Positions 8,998-17,991 of a stretch of DNA of 64,000 nt are shown one piece after another (the stretch's first letter is position 1; every line of letters begins with the position of its first letter). This DNA is from Terriglobales bacterium (lineage in GTDB: Bacteria; Acidobacteriota; Terriglobia; Terriglobales; Acidobacteriaceae). Made by a program: the position numbers and the translations under genes. The notes below the pieces were generated by a model. That model saw only the letters and a program-made list of their open reading frames with translations. It did not search any database and was not told where the DNA came from. The DNA lies in NCBI GenBank assembly GCA_035651655.1, contig DASRFG010000006.1, positions 1-64,000 of the forward strand, read 5' to 3'.

Positions 8998-9711
8998 GAG
9001 ACGGCTGGAGCTTATACAGCGCGTGTAGCGACTTGCTTGGTGTGATGGAATTTCAGAGATACTGCGGCGGGATCCAGCCAAAAACAAAGAATCCCGAGGT
9101 GGTGTTGGAACCTATTCTCCTCGGCCAGTAGCTCGCGTTAGACCCTCGCCGACCTGCGCTCACCACTACTACCTTGCGGGTTCATGATGGGCGATCGTTC
9201 CGCTCGGGCTCCGGGCTTACCGCCAACCGGGAAAACCGGCCAACGCCTCGGGACTCCATTTTGCTTTTCAGTAAGTTCCCGTTCGCCTCAACCAGTGCTT
9301 TGCTATAGACCCTTGCTGACCCTCCGAGATGATCTTGCGATCAAGCTCGGTGATCCTGCTTGAGCCCCGGACGCCGCACCAACTGGGTAAACTCAAGAAC
9401 TACCGAAGAACGATTATGGTTTTACTCCTCTCAGTTTTTAAGTCAAATCAAAAACGTTCTTTCTATCTCGCGCATTTTCAGCAGAGTGCAGCACATCCAC
9501 ACGGCCATGCCAGCTTTTTGGGCAGGTACTTCCGCCAGAATTCTGCGCACTCTATTTCGAGTGCAATTTTGGCGAGCTTACGTGATTTATTTGGACCAAA
9601 AGTTTCATTTCACAGAAACTGAGAAATGTGGAAAGCGCGTTCTAAGTGGCTCAGAGTGGGCACGTAAGCTGCTTCGCTTGCTCCCAGAGAATCCCCTGCT
9701 AGGATGTGGAC
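8998..9711. other. 714-bp region without a supported gene
   Basis: Between the carboxylase subunit and the ABC ATPase. The left part is GC-rich with short imperfect palindromes; the right part (about 9400-9650) is visibly richer in A and T than the surroundings. Frames of up to 130 codons exist but show no domain, no plausible ribosome-binding site and amino-acid compositions typical of noncoding DNA. No tRNA or known RNA family was recognised. Confidence 0.5.
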
Positions 9712-10830
9712 ATGTCGTCGTACCTGCTCGATGTCCGTCATTTGTTTGTTGAGTTCAGGACTGAGAGCGCTTCGCACAATCCGCGCCGACCTGCTTCCAA
9801 TGGCCGATTTGCGACCGCAGTCGCCGCTTCGCGAGGATTTACCGCCGTTCATGATTTGAGCTTTGCCATTGCTCCCGGTGAGGTTCTTGGGCTGGTAGGC
9901 GAGTCCGGTTCGGGTAAGTCGGTTACATCTTTGGCCATCATGAGGCTGCTTCCGCCACAAGCCCGGATTTCGGGCGAAGTCCGCTTTCAACCAGCCGCTG
10001 GCGAGAAGGTGGGCTCGCTTCCCGAACTCAACCTGCTCGCACAATCCGAAGAGGAGATGCGCCGCCTGCGGGGCTCCCAGATCGCAATGATCTTTCAAGA
10101 GCCCATGACCGCGCTCAATCCCGTGATGCGGGTAGGCGACCAGATAGCTGAGGCGGTGCTGGCACATTCCGCAAGTTCCGCTGCTGCCAAGCACGAAGCC
10201 TGGGGCCGCGCTCTGGAAGCCATGAAAGTGGTCGCAATACCCGATCACGAACGTCGCTCGCGCGACTATCCCCATCAGCTTTCGGGCGGCATGAGGCAGC
10301 GCATTATGATCGCGATGGCGGTGGTCAACCGGCCAAAGCTGCTGATAGCTGACGAACCCACGACAGCTCTCGATGTCACGATCCAGGCGCAGATGCTGGA
10401 ATTGCTCGCCGAAATGCGCGACCGCTTCAACCTAGCCATGCTCTTCATCTCGCACGATTTGGCGGTTGTCTCACGAGTGGCTCACCGGGTTGCTGTGATG
10501 TATGCAGGCAGCGTGGTGGAGATGGGGGCGGTGGGCGACATCTTTCGCGCGCCGGCGCACCCGTACACGCGGGGCCTGTTGCATTCGGTCCCCACCTTAC
10601 GCAGCGACCGCACGCTTCCACTGCCGACGATCGAAGGCTCGGTGCCGGGGATCCACGCGCTGCCGCCCGGATGCACATTTCAGCCCCGCTGCTCGTACCA
10701 GATCGAGGAGTGCGCCAGCGAGCTGCCTCCATTGGTTGAAATCAGCCCCGGACACCTGGCACGCTGCCCTGTTCTAAATACCGTTGGCCAAACGCCGATG
10801 CCTGCCCGGGGCCGCGGCCACGGTCTATAA
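9712..10830 (+). CDS. Oligopeptide/dipeptide ABC transporter ATP-binding protein, OppD/DppD type
   Basis: One of the two ATPases of a peptide-type importer, membrane-associated on the cytosolic side. Walker A GESGSGKS, signature LSGGMRQR, Walker B LLIADEPT and the switch histidine in FISHDLAVV are all intact. The C-terminal oligopeptide/dipeptide extension holds four cysteines ([16 protein letters not shown]), the arrangement that binds a 4Fe-4S cluster in OppD/DppD proteins. An unusual Ser/Ala/Arg-rich insertion of about 20 residues separates the first strand from the Walker A region. ATG 9712 is chosen because AGGA precedes it by seven bases; GTG 9706 is possible. The partner ATPase follows after the phosphoesterase gene; no permease or binding protein is in the window. 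Confidence 0.92.
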   Translation: MSSYLLDVRHLFVEFRTESASHNPRRPASNGRFATAVAASRGFTAVHDLSFAIAPGEVLGLVGESGSGKSVTSLAIMRLLPPQARISGEVRFQPAAGEKVGSLPELNLLAQSEEEMRRLRGSQIAMIFQEPMTALNPVMRVGDQIAEAVLAHSASSAAAKHEAWGRALEAMKVVAIPDHERRSRDYPHQLSGGMRQRIMIAMAVVNRPKLLIADEPTTALDVTIQAQMLELLAEMRDRFNLAMLFISHDLAVVSRVAHRVAVMYAGSVVEMGAVGDIFRAPAHPYTRGLLHSVPTLRSDRTLPLPTIEGSVPGIHALPPGCTFQPRCSYQIEECASELPPLVEISPGHLARCPVLNTVGQTPMPARGRGHGL

Positions 10831-10844
10831 TCGCCCGTCATTTC

Positions 10845-11597
10845 ATGCGCATTCTTATACTCAGCGACATTCACAGCAATCTTGAGGCGCTTGAGGCTTC
10901 TCTTGCCGCAGCACCGCCTCACGATGGGTTGGTGAATTTGGGGGACATCGTCGGCTATGGCGCCAGTCCCAACGAAGTGATCGCACTTTCCAAAGATTCG
11001 GGAAAATGGTTCGTCCGCGGCAATCATGACAAAGCTGCGAGTGGATTGATGGACCTGCATGATTTCAATGCTGTGGCCGCAATGGCCGCGCTATGGACTC
11101 GAAACAAGCTCACTCCGGAAAACTCGCAGTGGTTACGCGCTCTTCCCCAGGGGCCGATCCGTGTTGATGACTCGCTGGACGCTCAATTCGTGCACGGTTC
11201 TCCTATTGACGAAGACGAATATCTCGTAACCCTTCGCGACGCCGCCGATCCCCTCAGCTATTCTTCTGTGCCCCTGACTTTCTTTGGGCATACCCACATT
11301 CAGGGCGGGTTTTTTAGGGACGGCGAGAGCAGCGCCTTCCACCCGGCGTATGCCTCCAGCGATCGCCATGATGTTTGGGATTTGGCGCTCTCCGCGGAGG
11401 TCCAGTATTTGATCAACCCGGGTTCTGTAGGGCAGCCCCGGGATGGAGATTGGCGGGCCGCGTTCTGCCTATTCGACACGGAGGGCTATAAGGTTTCATT
11501 CCACCGCGTTCCTTACGACCTGAAACAGGCACAGAAAAGGATTGTGGACGCCAATTTGCCTCCGCGCTTGGCCGACAGACTGTCATCGGGAAGATAG
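10845..11597 (+). CDS. Calcineurin-like metallophosphoesterase (YfcE/MJ0936-like)
   Basis: A cytosolic binuclear-metal phosphoesterase of 250 aa. The metal-binding motifs occur in order: DIHSN (residues 8-12), GDIVGYG, GNHDKA and GHTHIQGG. The NPGSVGQPRDG segment near the C-terminus is diagnostic of the YfcE/MJ0936-type subgroup. Such enzymes hydrolyse phosphodiesters in vitro; physiological substrates are mostly unknown. The start lies 14 bases after the OppD-type gene stops and the OppF-type gene begins 37 bases after this stop, so it is embedded in the transporter operon. Whether it modifies the imported substrate or is unrelated cannot be seen. Confidence 0.9.
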   Translation: MRILILSDIHSNLEALEASLAAAPPHDGLVNLGDIVGYGASPNEVIALSKDSGKWFVRGNHDKAASGLMDLHDFNAVAAMAALWTRNKLTPENSQWLRALPQGPIRVDDSLDAQFVHGSPIDEDEYLVTLRDAADPLSYSSVPLTFFGHTHIQGGFFRDGESSAFHPAYASSDRHDVWDLALSAEVQYLINPGSVGQPRDGDWRAAFCLFDTEGYKVSFHRVPYDLKQAQKRIVDANLPPRLADRLSSGR

Positions 11598-11634
11598 CCC
11601 TTTCTCGGTTTCGTAAATCATTTACCATCCGTCA

Positions 11635-12432
11635 ATGCCCCTCGTCGAGGTCCGCGACCTGGTGAAAGTATTTCATTCGGGAGAATCTATCTTTGGTGGC
11701 GGCTCCACGACGGAGGTGCGCGCAGTGGACGGCGTGTCCCTCGATATCGAAACCGGCCAAACCATGGGCGTAGTGGGAGAGTCAGGATCGGGAAAAAGCA
11801 CTCTCGGCCGCCTGTTGTTACGGCTGGTGGAGCCAACCTCCGGTAGCATCCGGTTTGACGGCCACGATCTGCTCAGCGCAACTTCCAGCGAGTTGCGACA
11901 CCTTCGCCGCGACATGCAGATCATCTTCCAAGACCCGTTCGGGTCGCTCGATCCGCGCATGCGGGTTCGAGACGTGCTAGAGGAGCCGCTGCTGGTGCAT
12001 GATCGGACGAATCGTCGTGCCGGCCGGGAGCGAGTTGCCGAATTGCTGCGTGCCGTCGGATTGGACAGCTCGGCCGTAGAGCGTTATCCACACGAGTTCA
12101 GCGGCGGCCAGCGACAGCGCATCGGGATTGCCCGGGCTTTGGCACTGCGACCGAAATTTATTGTGGCCGATGAACCCGTTTCGGCGCTTGACGTCAGCGT
12201 GGGAGCACAAATTGTGAACCTGCTGGCGCAATTACAGCGTCAGTTCGGCCTTACTTATCTGTTCATCTCCCATTCCATGCCGGTGGTCCGTTACCTGGCC
12301 ACTCGAATAGCCGTTATGTACCGGGGGAAGATCGTGGAGGTGGGTACAACCGAGCAGGTCACCACCAGCCCTCGGCACGCATACACTCGCAGCCTGCTGC
12401 AGGCGACGCCGGAAATGGCGTCCCTTCCATAG
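11635..12432 (+). CDS. Oligopeptide/dipeptide ABC transporter ATP-binding protein, OppF/DppF type
   Basis: Second ATPase of the peptide-type importer. Walker A GESGSGKS, the Q-loop [14 protein letters not shown] (very typical of OppF/DppF), signature FSGGQRQR, Walker [15 protein letters not shown] and switch FISHSMPVV are present. At 265 aa it lacks the Cys-containing C-terminal extension usual in full-length OppF (about 320 aa), stopping shortly after [12 protein letters not shown]. That is a natural end rather than a frameshift: the stop is clean and the next gene follows at normal distance. It should heterodimerise with the OppD-type protein encoded 0.8 kb upstream; the permease subunits must be encoded elsewhere. 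Confidence 0.92.
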   Translation: MPLVEVRDLVKVFHSGESIFGGGSTTEVRAVDGVSLDIETGQTMGVVGESGSGKSTLGRLLLRLVEPTSGSIRFDGHDLLSATSSELRHLRRDMQIIFQDPFGSLDPRMRVRDVLEEPLLVHDRTNRRAGRERVAELLRAVGLDSSAVERYPHEFSGGQRQRIGIARALALRPKFIVADEPVSALDVSVGAQIVNLLAQLQRQFGLTYLFISHSMPVVRYLATRIAVMYRGKIVEVGTTEQVTTSPRHAYTRSLLQATPEMASLP

Positions 12433-12526
12433 TTGTTTGCGACAATCCAAGGGAGTAGAATCCGCCGCGTGGTCCTCGATATCTGAGCATTGAACCGTTC
12501 TTTTTCCAGAACACAGTGAGGATGCG

Positions 12527-13057
12527 ATGCCAAAACTAGTCTTTATGGCGGTCGTGCTGGGTACATTTGGGTCCATGCTCTTCGCGCAACCGCCGAAAAA
12601 TCCCGTCATGGACACGGTTCGGCACATCTTTGAGCGTCAGCAGAAGAACCTGACCGCCGCTGCCGAGGAAATGCCTGCCGACAAATACAGCTACCACCCG
12701 ACTCCGCCGCAAATGAGCTTTGGCAAGCTGGTGATGCACATTGCCGAATCGAATGATTTTCTGTGCGCCCGGATCGCGGGCTCGGAGCCGCAAGAGATGA
12801 AATTAAAAGAAACTGACGGCAAGGACAAGCTGGTCTCCGCGCTGAAGAAGTCTTTCGATTATTGCGGTGGCGTGCTCGCCAAAGTGGACGATTCCAGATT
12901 GGGGAGTGAAGTAAAGCTCTTTGGCGGACGCACTGCGCCGAAAGCTGCCGCCGCGATTTCGCTTACCAACGATTGGGCTGATCACTACGCGGCTGCTGCC
13001 ATTTACCTGCGGCTGAATGGGCTTCTGCCACCCACGGCGCTGAAGAAAGGCGAGTGA
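12527..13057 (+). CDS. Exported DinB-family protein
   Basis: A 176-residue protein of the DinB/YfiT four-helix-bundle superfamily with an N-terminal signal peptide (MPKLVFMAVVLGTFGSMLFA). The bundle is recognised from KLVMHIAESNDFLC, which supplies the first metal-ligand histidine, and from the C-terminal DWADHYAAAAIYLRLNGLLPP. The His-x3-His pair normally found there is reduced to one His, so metal binding may be altered. Exported DinB-like proteins are common in acidobacteria; their role is not established, and bacillithiol- or mycothiol-dependent transferase activity known for cytosolic relatives should not be assumed. GTGAGGA precedes the ATG at a good distance. A repeat array begins 16 bases after the stop. 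Confidence 0.85.
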   Translation: MPKLVFMAVVLGTFGSMLFAQPPKNPVMDTVRHIFERQQKNLTAAAEEMPADKYSYHPTPPQMSFGKLVMHIAESNDFLCARIAGSEPQEMKLKETDGKDKLVSALKKSFDYCGGVLAKVDDSRLGSEVKLFGGRTAPKAAAAISLTNDWADHYAAAAIYLRLNGLLPPTALKKGE

Positions 13058-13072
13058 CCAAATCGATCCGAA

Positions 13073-13457
13073 CCCACGTGGGTAGAGAAGCTTTCCAAGG
13101 CGAGACACTCACGTAGGGACAGCCGCCCTCGGCTGTCCAAGGGGCGATCGTACTCTCGCCAGCACAGGCGAGGCGCCTGTGCCCACGTGTGTAAAGAAGC
13201 TTTCCAAGGCGAGACGCTCACGTAGGGACAGCCGCCCTCGGCTGTCCAAGGGGCGATCGTACTCTCGCCAGCACAGGCGAGGCGCCTGTGCCCACGTATG
13301 TAGAGAAGCTTCCCAAGGCGAGACGCTCACGTAGGGACAGCCACCCTCGGCTGTCCAATGGGCGAGCGTACTCTCGCCAGCACAGGCAAGGCGCTTGTGC
13401 CCACGTGGGTAGAGAAGCTTCCCAAGGCGAGAACACTCACGTAGGGACAGCCGCCCG
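13073..13457. repeat. Tandem array of a 109-bp unit, 3 full copies plus a partial fourth
   Basis: Units start with CCCACGT at 13073, 13182, 13291 and 13400, exactly 109 bases apart; the fourth ends about 13457. Each full unit contains two palindromes. The first is GGACAGCCG-CCCT-CGGCTGTCC (13117-13138 in copy 1) and the second is GCACAGGCG-AGG-CGCCTGTGC (13162-13182). Copies differ by only a few substitutions, some of which weaken a stem. The structure resembles REP/BIME-like dispersed palindromic elements rather than CRISPR, since there are no unique spacers. Because 109 is not a multiple of three, frames read through it shift each copy and are not genes. Confidence 0.93.
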
Positions 13458-13460
13458 ATG

Positions 13461-13522
13461 CGCTGCCCAAACGCGCCCGTAGCGATGAGCAGCAGTACAG
13501 CTCGAACAAGTGGACTTTTCAC
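13461..13522 (-). pseudogene. Possible remnant: signal-peptide start running into the repeat array
   Basis: On the minus strand a GTG at 13520-13522 opens a frame whose first 20 residues, MKSPLVRAVLLLIATGAFGQ, look like a complete signal peptide. The frame then enters the 109-bp repeat array, where the remaining translation is repeat-derived. This could be the decapitated start of an exported-protein gene whose body was lost when the repeats expanded or inserted, or a chance frame. There is no visible Shine-Dalgarno. Confidence 0.25.
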
Positions 13523-13575
13523 GTCAACACTTTACGCCAAACCAACAGGCGTTCATCAACATTGTTGAATGTAAC

Positions 13576-13591
13576 CAGGCGATTACACTCA
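13576..13591 (+). repeat. 16-bp direct repeat, left copy
   Basis: CAGGCGATTACACTCA occurs here and exactly again at 14633-14648, 1057 bases away in the same orientation. The two copies flank the TonB-domain gene and the small hypothetical gene. Confidence 0.7.
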
Positions 13592-13638
13592 TTGACCCGG
13601 ATGATGAGTGAAATTGCGATTTTTCGACAATTAGGTAG

Positions 13639-14082
13639 CTACTGATGTCCAGACTTGCTTGTTTCGATTGTGATAACAGGTAGGCATGTCTTCACCTCAA
13701 CGGTCGCGGGCAGATCGGCAACGACTTGGGTGCTGACGTAATAACGTTTGTCCCCTTCTGGGGAACCGGACAACGGGCAGCCATCATCAAGTTGGAATCG
13801 GGTTGTCACTCGCAACGACGTGGCCATGGCAGTTGAAAACGTCCACTGTTTTAATGCGGATTCCACCGCATGGCGGAACAGAGGATGAGCGGAGACAACC
13901 TTGGCGGAATCGACTGTCCCATCAGCTTTGACGGCGATATCTGCCACCGTTGTGCCCTCTATTCGCGAAAGCCATGCGGCGACTGGATAATCAGGTGCAA
14001 CGAAATGTTTCACAGACAGTGGTGTTTGTGCGAATGCAGCAACACATAGCAGCGCGGTTGCGATGACATACTTGTAGGACAT
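13639..14082 (-). CDS. Exported protein with a TonB C-terminal domain
   Basis: A 147-residue protein with a signal peptide (MSYKYVIATALLCVAAFA) followed directly by a TonB C-terminal-type domain. The typical elements are APDYPVAAWLSRIEGTTVAD, then VKADGTVDSAKVVSAHPLFRHAVESALKQW, as in the YP..A...GI.G.V.....DG.V....V..S....D.....A...W pattern. There is no membrane anchor or proline-rich linker, so it cannot transduce energy like the full TonB encoded at 46795-47532. Stand-alone exported TonB-C domains are frequent in acidobacteria and their role is unknown. It lies in the gene-poor, repeat-rich stretch, between two 16-bp direct repeats. Confidence 0.82.
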   Translation of the reverse strand: MSYKYVIATALLCVAAFAQTPLSVKHFVAPDYPVAAWLSRIEGTTVADIAVKADGTVDSAKVVSAHPLFRHAVESALKQWTFSTAMATSLRVTTRFQLDDGCPLSGSPEGDKRYYVSTQVVADLPATVEVKTCLPVITIETSKSGHQ

Positions 14083-14236
14083 GTTTCCCCCTTTTAAAAG
14101 GGCTGATCTGATTTTCGTCGGAATTATAGAACCCTAGTTGGCGAAAGCAGGCGTTAGCACAAGCTTGCGCTTCCCGTTCGCCTTTTTCACGGTTGATGAG
14201 TGAAATGGGGATATTACGTCAACCATCGCCGGAACC

Positions 14237-14566
14237 CTATTTCTTAGGTTGTCGAGACACTTCCCACAACTGCCAAATCTCAGAAGCAATTTGCGTATAT
14301 CGCTCAGGTGGGCCAGCGGTCGCCACGTCGAACCAACGAACAAATTCCTCATGGACAACACTGCACACGTCATCGGCAGACTGGCAGCCATAGATACGCG
14401 GCAAGATGCTTCCTGCCTCCGCTTGATACTCATCGGGGTTGACCTCAAAGTTGATGCCGACTGGATCGTGGCGAAACAAAAGTGCGGCGGTGGAATCAAA
14501 CAGTTCGCCATACTTCGCCTTGAGCTGGCGGCGCTCTTCGAGAATATCCTCGCGTGTTCTGGGCAT
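14237..14566 (-). CDS. Hypothetical protein, small and acidic
   Basis: About 109 residues from the internal ATG at 14564-14566 (MPRTREDILEERRQLKAKYG); a longer frame begins 31 codons upstream, but that extension has noncoding character and crosses a repeated 16-mer. The protein is soluble, with no signal or membrane segment, starts with a charged helix, and contains HEEFVRWFDVATAG followed by a Trp-rich helical end. I recognise no domain. Its regular composition and intact frame in an otherwise gene-poor stretch support a real gene, possibly mobile or accessory. Function unknown. Confidence 0.6.
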   Translation of the reverse strand: MPRTREDILEERRQLKAKYGELFDSTAALLFRHDPVGINFEVNPDEYQAEAGSILPRIYGCQSADDVCSVVHEEFVRWFDVATAGPPERYTQIASEIWQLWEVSRQPKK

Positions 14567-15366
14567 GGCGTGTAGTGTGCTACGAGGCTCGTCGGTATTC
14601 AAATCTATCAGATGCGGCTCAACTGTCGAGAACAGGCGATTACACTCAAAATGCCTCACGAAGGGTCTGCCTGACGGTAGCGACCTTATTCCCCCGTGAG
14701 CCCTTTTACGATCCCAAGCGTAAGGCTTTCCAGCAGCAGAATGCTCTCTGTTTCAGTTAACGTGCGCTGCCTGTGCGCTGACCTTATTTCGGCTAATCGC
14801 TTCAACAGCTTGCAGTGAATAACAATTCTCAGAAGCGGTCTTCACGTCTACAAAACCCGCTCCCGCGTGAGGAAATTCGGGCAAAAACGTTTCCGCGAAT
14901 CCTGCCTTGTGTGAAAGAGACGTTGACCCTATCCCGGAGGTTGCCGGGGCATAAAGAACAAATTCCGGAATCGCAAGATTCCACTTAACTCCAATGCCCT
15001 TTTTGCAGTTCGCAGCCTGTTGGAACGGGCCAAGAAGAAAGGGGCAGCATTGCCGGACCATTACTTGCTTCCACACCGCGCTAAAGCAAGCCCACTCTTC
15101 GGTGCTCTTTGTCGCCACTGAGCTGTTCCATTTTTGATAATTTCAGCCAGGCGACGTCTGCGTCTTCTCCGAAGGAAACGCCAACAAAATACGTGCTCGT
15201 CAGCGTGTACGAACAAACCCATTCGGTACGAAACCGTGCGTTGACGAACCTCGCACCGTTGCCGCATGGGAAGAGCTGGCCGAAAAAGATTTGCTGCCTG
15301 AGAACATGCGCAAGGCGAGACTCGGCTGTCCAAGGCTAGCTTCGCTAGCCGCTGCCCTTTGATTTT
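14567..15366. other. 800-bp region without a convincing gene
   Basis: It contains the right copy of the 16-bp direct repeat and, near 15313-15350, a fragment CTCGGCTGTCCAAGG that matches the 109-bp repeat unit followed by a palindrome GGCTAGC-TTC-GCTAGCC. A minus-strand frame of 121 codons (14753-15118) shows no signal, domain or ribosome-binding site and I do not call it. The stretch looks like eroded accessory DNA. Confidence 0.5.
14633..14648 (+). repeat. 16-bp direct repeat, right copy
   Basis: Exact second copy of CAGGCGATTACACTCA (first at 13576-13591), located just upstream of the small hypothetical gene on the minus strand. It could be part of a dispersed repeat or the trace of an insertion. 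Confidence 0.7.
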
Positions 15367-16383
15367 CTACTCGATTTGTACCAGGCCGCCTGCGGGAACC
15401 GTCTCAGCCGGTCGTTGTGGCGAGCGCCATGCGTCAATGCAGGAGACCTGATGAACGCATGAAACTGTGCAGTGCGGGGCGCAGGATTTTTCAGTGACGT
15501 ATTCACGCCGAATGTCCTGCACTGTGTATTGCGCGAGCGGCTTGGCAGGATATCCGCGCTGTTGCGAGCAGTAATGCACCAGCCCGTCCTCGCAGATGTA
15601 GAGGTAGCGCGCGCCGGCTCTGCAGCGCCATTGGTTGGGACGGCCGTCGGCGATATTGTCCTGGAAAAAATTAATGCGGGCGTAGCTGCCCTTTTCCATG
15701 GCTTTCATTTGCCGATACACGTCCCGTTCTTTCAGGCCGAGCGGCTGCAACTGTCCAGCGCCGTCATGAATGATGCCTACGGTCGAAGTGAATCCCAGTT
15801 CCGTGGCGCGGCGTCCCACTATAAGCGCATCGTTCGGATCGTGAATGCCGCCGCCAACTACGGAATTGATATTGACGTGAAAGTCGGCATGCTCGGCCAG
15901 CAATTGCAGCTTCTTGTCGAGAACTTTGAGGCTCTTCTTTGAGACCTCATCCGGATTGACGTTATCTATGCTGATTTGCAGATGCTCCAGCCCGGCACGG
16001 TTCAGCCTTTGAATGCGCTCTGCGGTTAACAAATACCCGTTTGTAATCAATCCGGCGATGATTCGGTGCCGCCGCACCCGGGCGATGATCTGGTCGAGCT
16101 CAGGGTGAAGCAGCGGCTCGCCACCGCTCAGGGTGATGATCGTAGTCCCCAGCGCAGCTAATTGATCCACCCGCTCGAACAGCGTCTCCAGGGGCACCGG
16201 CTTGGAATAGTCGTCGTATTCATTGCAATAAGCGCAGGAGAGATTGCAGCGCCGGACAGGGATGAGGTGCGCCAGTATGGGATGCTCTGTGTCCGTCAGC
16301 CCCTTGAAAATCATCCGCCATTCGCGCAAATGGCGATGAGTGGCAAGCAGCCGACGACCTAGGCGCACGCGGGCAGTAGGCAT
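15367..16383 (-). CDS. Radical SAM protein with C-terminal SPASM-like cysteines
   Basis: A 338-residue radical S-adenosylmethionine enzyme. The cluster motif C-x3-C-x2-C is Cys46, Cys50 and Cys53 in [15 protein letters not shown]. The SAM-binding GGEP motif appears as [13 protein letters not shown], followed by LITNGYLL and a beta-5-like LQISIDN. The C-terminal part has a further group of cysteines ([20 protein letters not shown], then [10 protein letters not shown]), indicating an auxiliary Fe-S cluster in a SPASM or twitch domain. That combination occurs in peptide- or cofactor-modifying enzymes and in HpnH-like proteins. No precursor peptide or known pathway partner is beside it. The first ATG is used; an internal Met at residue 24 is possible. 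Confidence 0.87.
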   Translation of the reverse strand: MPTARVRLGRRLLATHRHLREWRMIFKGLTDTEHPILAHLIPVRRCNLSCAYCNEYDDYSKPVPLETLFERVDQLAALGTTIITLSGGEPLLHPELDQIIARVRRHRIIAGLITNGYLLTAERIQRLNRAGLEHLQISIDNVNPDEVSKKSLKVLDKKLQLLAEHADFHVNINSVVGGGIHDPNDALIVGRRATELGFTSTVGIIHDGAGQLQPLGLKERDVYRQMKAMEKGSYARINFFQDNIADGRPNQWRCRAGARYLYICEDGLVHYCSQQRGYPAKPLAQYTVQDIRREYVTEKSCAPHCTVSCVHQVSCIDAWRSPQRPAETVPAGGLVQIE

Positions 16384-16495
16384 AGTTTCGGTGTTATTAG
16401 TAAATCACAGCGACTCTATAACTTGCAGCCCGTCGCATCGGGTGGAACATTTCCCGTAGTAAATGGTAGTTTCTCGGGGCTGACAAAACCGGCAT

Positions 16496-17953
16496 TTAGC
16501 GCAGCCCTACCACGCCTCTTACCGCCTCAATGAGTTTGGCGGAATCGTAGCCAACGCCGTCTTTGAAGACCGTCTCCACCTTCTCGATGTCATCAATCCT
16601 GGTGGAAGGATCACCATGAATCACCACCAGGTCTGCTGCTTTGCCCGGGGCGATAGAGCCAAGCTTCGCCGATTCCCCCAGAAACTCGGCGCCGTTTGCG
16701 GTTGCAATATGAATGGCCTCCACCGGCGTAAAACCGGCCTCAACCAGCAATTCCAGTTCACGCTGATCGCCGAAACCCGCCAGCACGCCGCCGATCCCGG
16801 TGGGATCGCTGCCGGCTAATAGCAGTCCGCCGGCCTTGGCAAAGGCGTGTTCGAATTGCATCTCTTTCTTCAGCAGGGTCAACTCATCTGGACTTTGCTG
16901 GCGGGCGCGCAGTTCCAGATAACTTATGCGTGCCTCGGGCAGCATAGAATCAAGAACTTCTTTGCGCAGCGGAGGGCGGCCGGGAACGTCCAGCTCAAAC
17001 ACCGGCAAAGTTGAAGTAACCGAGACATGATGTTGAATCAGGTAATGCATCATCTGCTGCACGGCGGGACCTTCCACATCCTGCTTCAGGAGAGATTCTG
17101 AGGTTTCCTTCCCGCTGGGACATTGGTCAGGTTTCTTGCCCGGCACCCACTCGGTATCAACAAAGAGCGGTCCGTGTTCCAGATCATCAATGCCCAGGCT
17201 GGCAGCCTCGGTAGAGCCGATGGAGCACAGGTGGCCCGTCACTTTTATGCCGCGTTTGTGTGCTTCTGTAATGGCGGCGCTCAGCTCGGCGCGGGTGATT
17301 TGCATGTACGCCTTAAATGAAGTTACCCCCTGGTCCGCCCAGTAATTCACCATCTTGCGAGCATCGTCTGGCCCGGTTAGTTCGTGCAGTTGCGGAAAAT
17401 AAGAATCAGGGCCTTCCAGGTAAGGACCGGTGACGTGAATCTTGGGACTTGGCAGCTTTCCTGCCGCTACTTGCTTCGCCAGGTTGAGATCGGTGTACGG
17501 CTCCAGGCTGCCCGCGGTTCGGATGGAGGTGACGCCACACGCAAGATAGAGCCGTGGAAAGCTGAAGCCCTGCTGGTTAATGAGTGGCCCTGGCGCTGCC
17601 ACCTTTCCGTCCGGGGTCTCGGAGAACCCGGCGGTGTAGTACAGATGCTCGTGCATCATTACCAGGCCGGGAATCACGGTGTATCCAGGAAGATCGAGCA
17701 CACGGGCCGTTGACGGAGCAGACGTGGTGGCCGCATCACCCATTTGCTGAATTTTTCCATCCGCTAGAATGATTGTCTGATCGTTTCGGGCGGGAGCTCC
17801 CGTTCCGTCAATTACTCGCACGTGGGTCAGTGCCACAACCGGCGAGTCCACTTTGACAAACTGCTTCACTTCCGGCGAGAGAATGGACGCTTGTTGCGCG
17901 ACTGCAATGCTGCAAGTCAAAAGCCACAGCAAGCACCGCAACGGTTTAAGCAC
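16496..17953 (-). CDS. Exported metal-dependent amidohydrolase (imidazolonepropionase-like)
   Basis: A 485-residue member of the amidohydrolase superfamily with an N-terminal signal peptide (MLKPLRCLLWLLTCSIAVAQ), hence periplasmic or secreted. The N-terminal beta-sandwich strand VRVIDGTGAP and the switch VIPGLVMMHEHLYY supply the first metal ligands (His-x-His). The bridging Lys is likely in SFKAYMQI, further His ligands in GHLCS and DLEHGP, and the catalytic Asp in LLAGSDPTG. The C-terminal LGSIAPGKAADLVVIHGDP is typical. Members of this exported branch hydrolyse peptides or cyclic amides; no substrate can be assigned. It lies 38 bases downstream of the racemase-like gene in a probable operon with adenosine deaminase and a permease. 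Confidence 0.9.
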   Translation of the reverse strand: MLKPLRCLLWLLTCSIAVAQQASILSPEVKQFVKVDSPVVALTHVRVIDGTGAPARNDQTIILADGKIQQMGDAATTSAPSTARVLDLPGYTVIPGLVMMHEHLYYTAGFSETPDGKVAAPGPLINQQGFSFPRLYLACGVTSIRTAGSLEPYTDLNLAKQVAAGKLPSPKIHVTGPYLEGPDSYFPQLHELTGPDDARKMVNYWADQGVTSFKAYMQITRAELSAAITEAHKRGIKVTGHLCSIGSTEAASLGIDDLEHGPLFVDTEWVPGKKPDQCPSGKETSESLLKQDVEGPAVQQMMHYLIQHHVSVTSTLPVFELDVPGRPPLRKEVLDSMLPEARISYLELRARQQSPDELTLLKKEMQFEHAFAKAGGLLLAGSDPTGIGGVLAGFGDQRELELLVEAGFTPVEAIHIATANGAEFLGESAKLGSIAPGKAADLVVIHGDPSTRIDDIEKVETVFKDGVGYDSAKLIEAVRGVVGLR

Positions 17954-17991
17954 GAGGTAATCTCCTTCGTAATTTCGGGAAACCTGCCCAC

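Noticed and set aside
8998-9711. Frames of about 100-130 codons in the gap before the ABC ATPase
   Set aside because: No domain, no ribosome-binding site, and noncoding-type composition in an AT-richer stretch.
13073-13457. CRISPR array
   Set aside because: The units are identical over their whole length with no unique spacers, and no cas gene is near.
13109-13522. Long minus-strand frames across the 109-bp repeats that translate into recurring peptides
   Set aside because: The unit length is not a multiple of three, so successive units shift frame and the repeated peptides come from the repeat itself; only the first 20 codons look protein-like.
14753-15118. 121-codon minus-strand frame
   Set aside because: No ribosome-binding site, domain, signal or plausible composition; the surrounding DNA carries repeat fragments.
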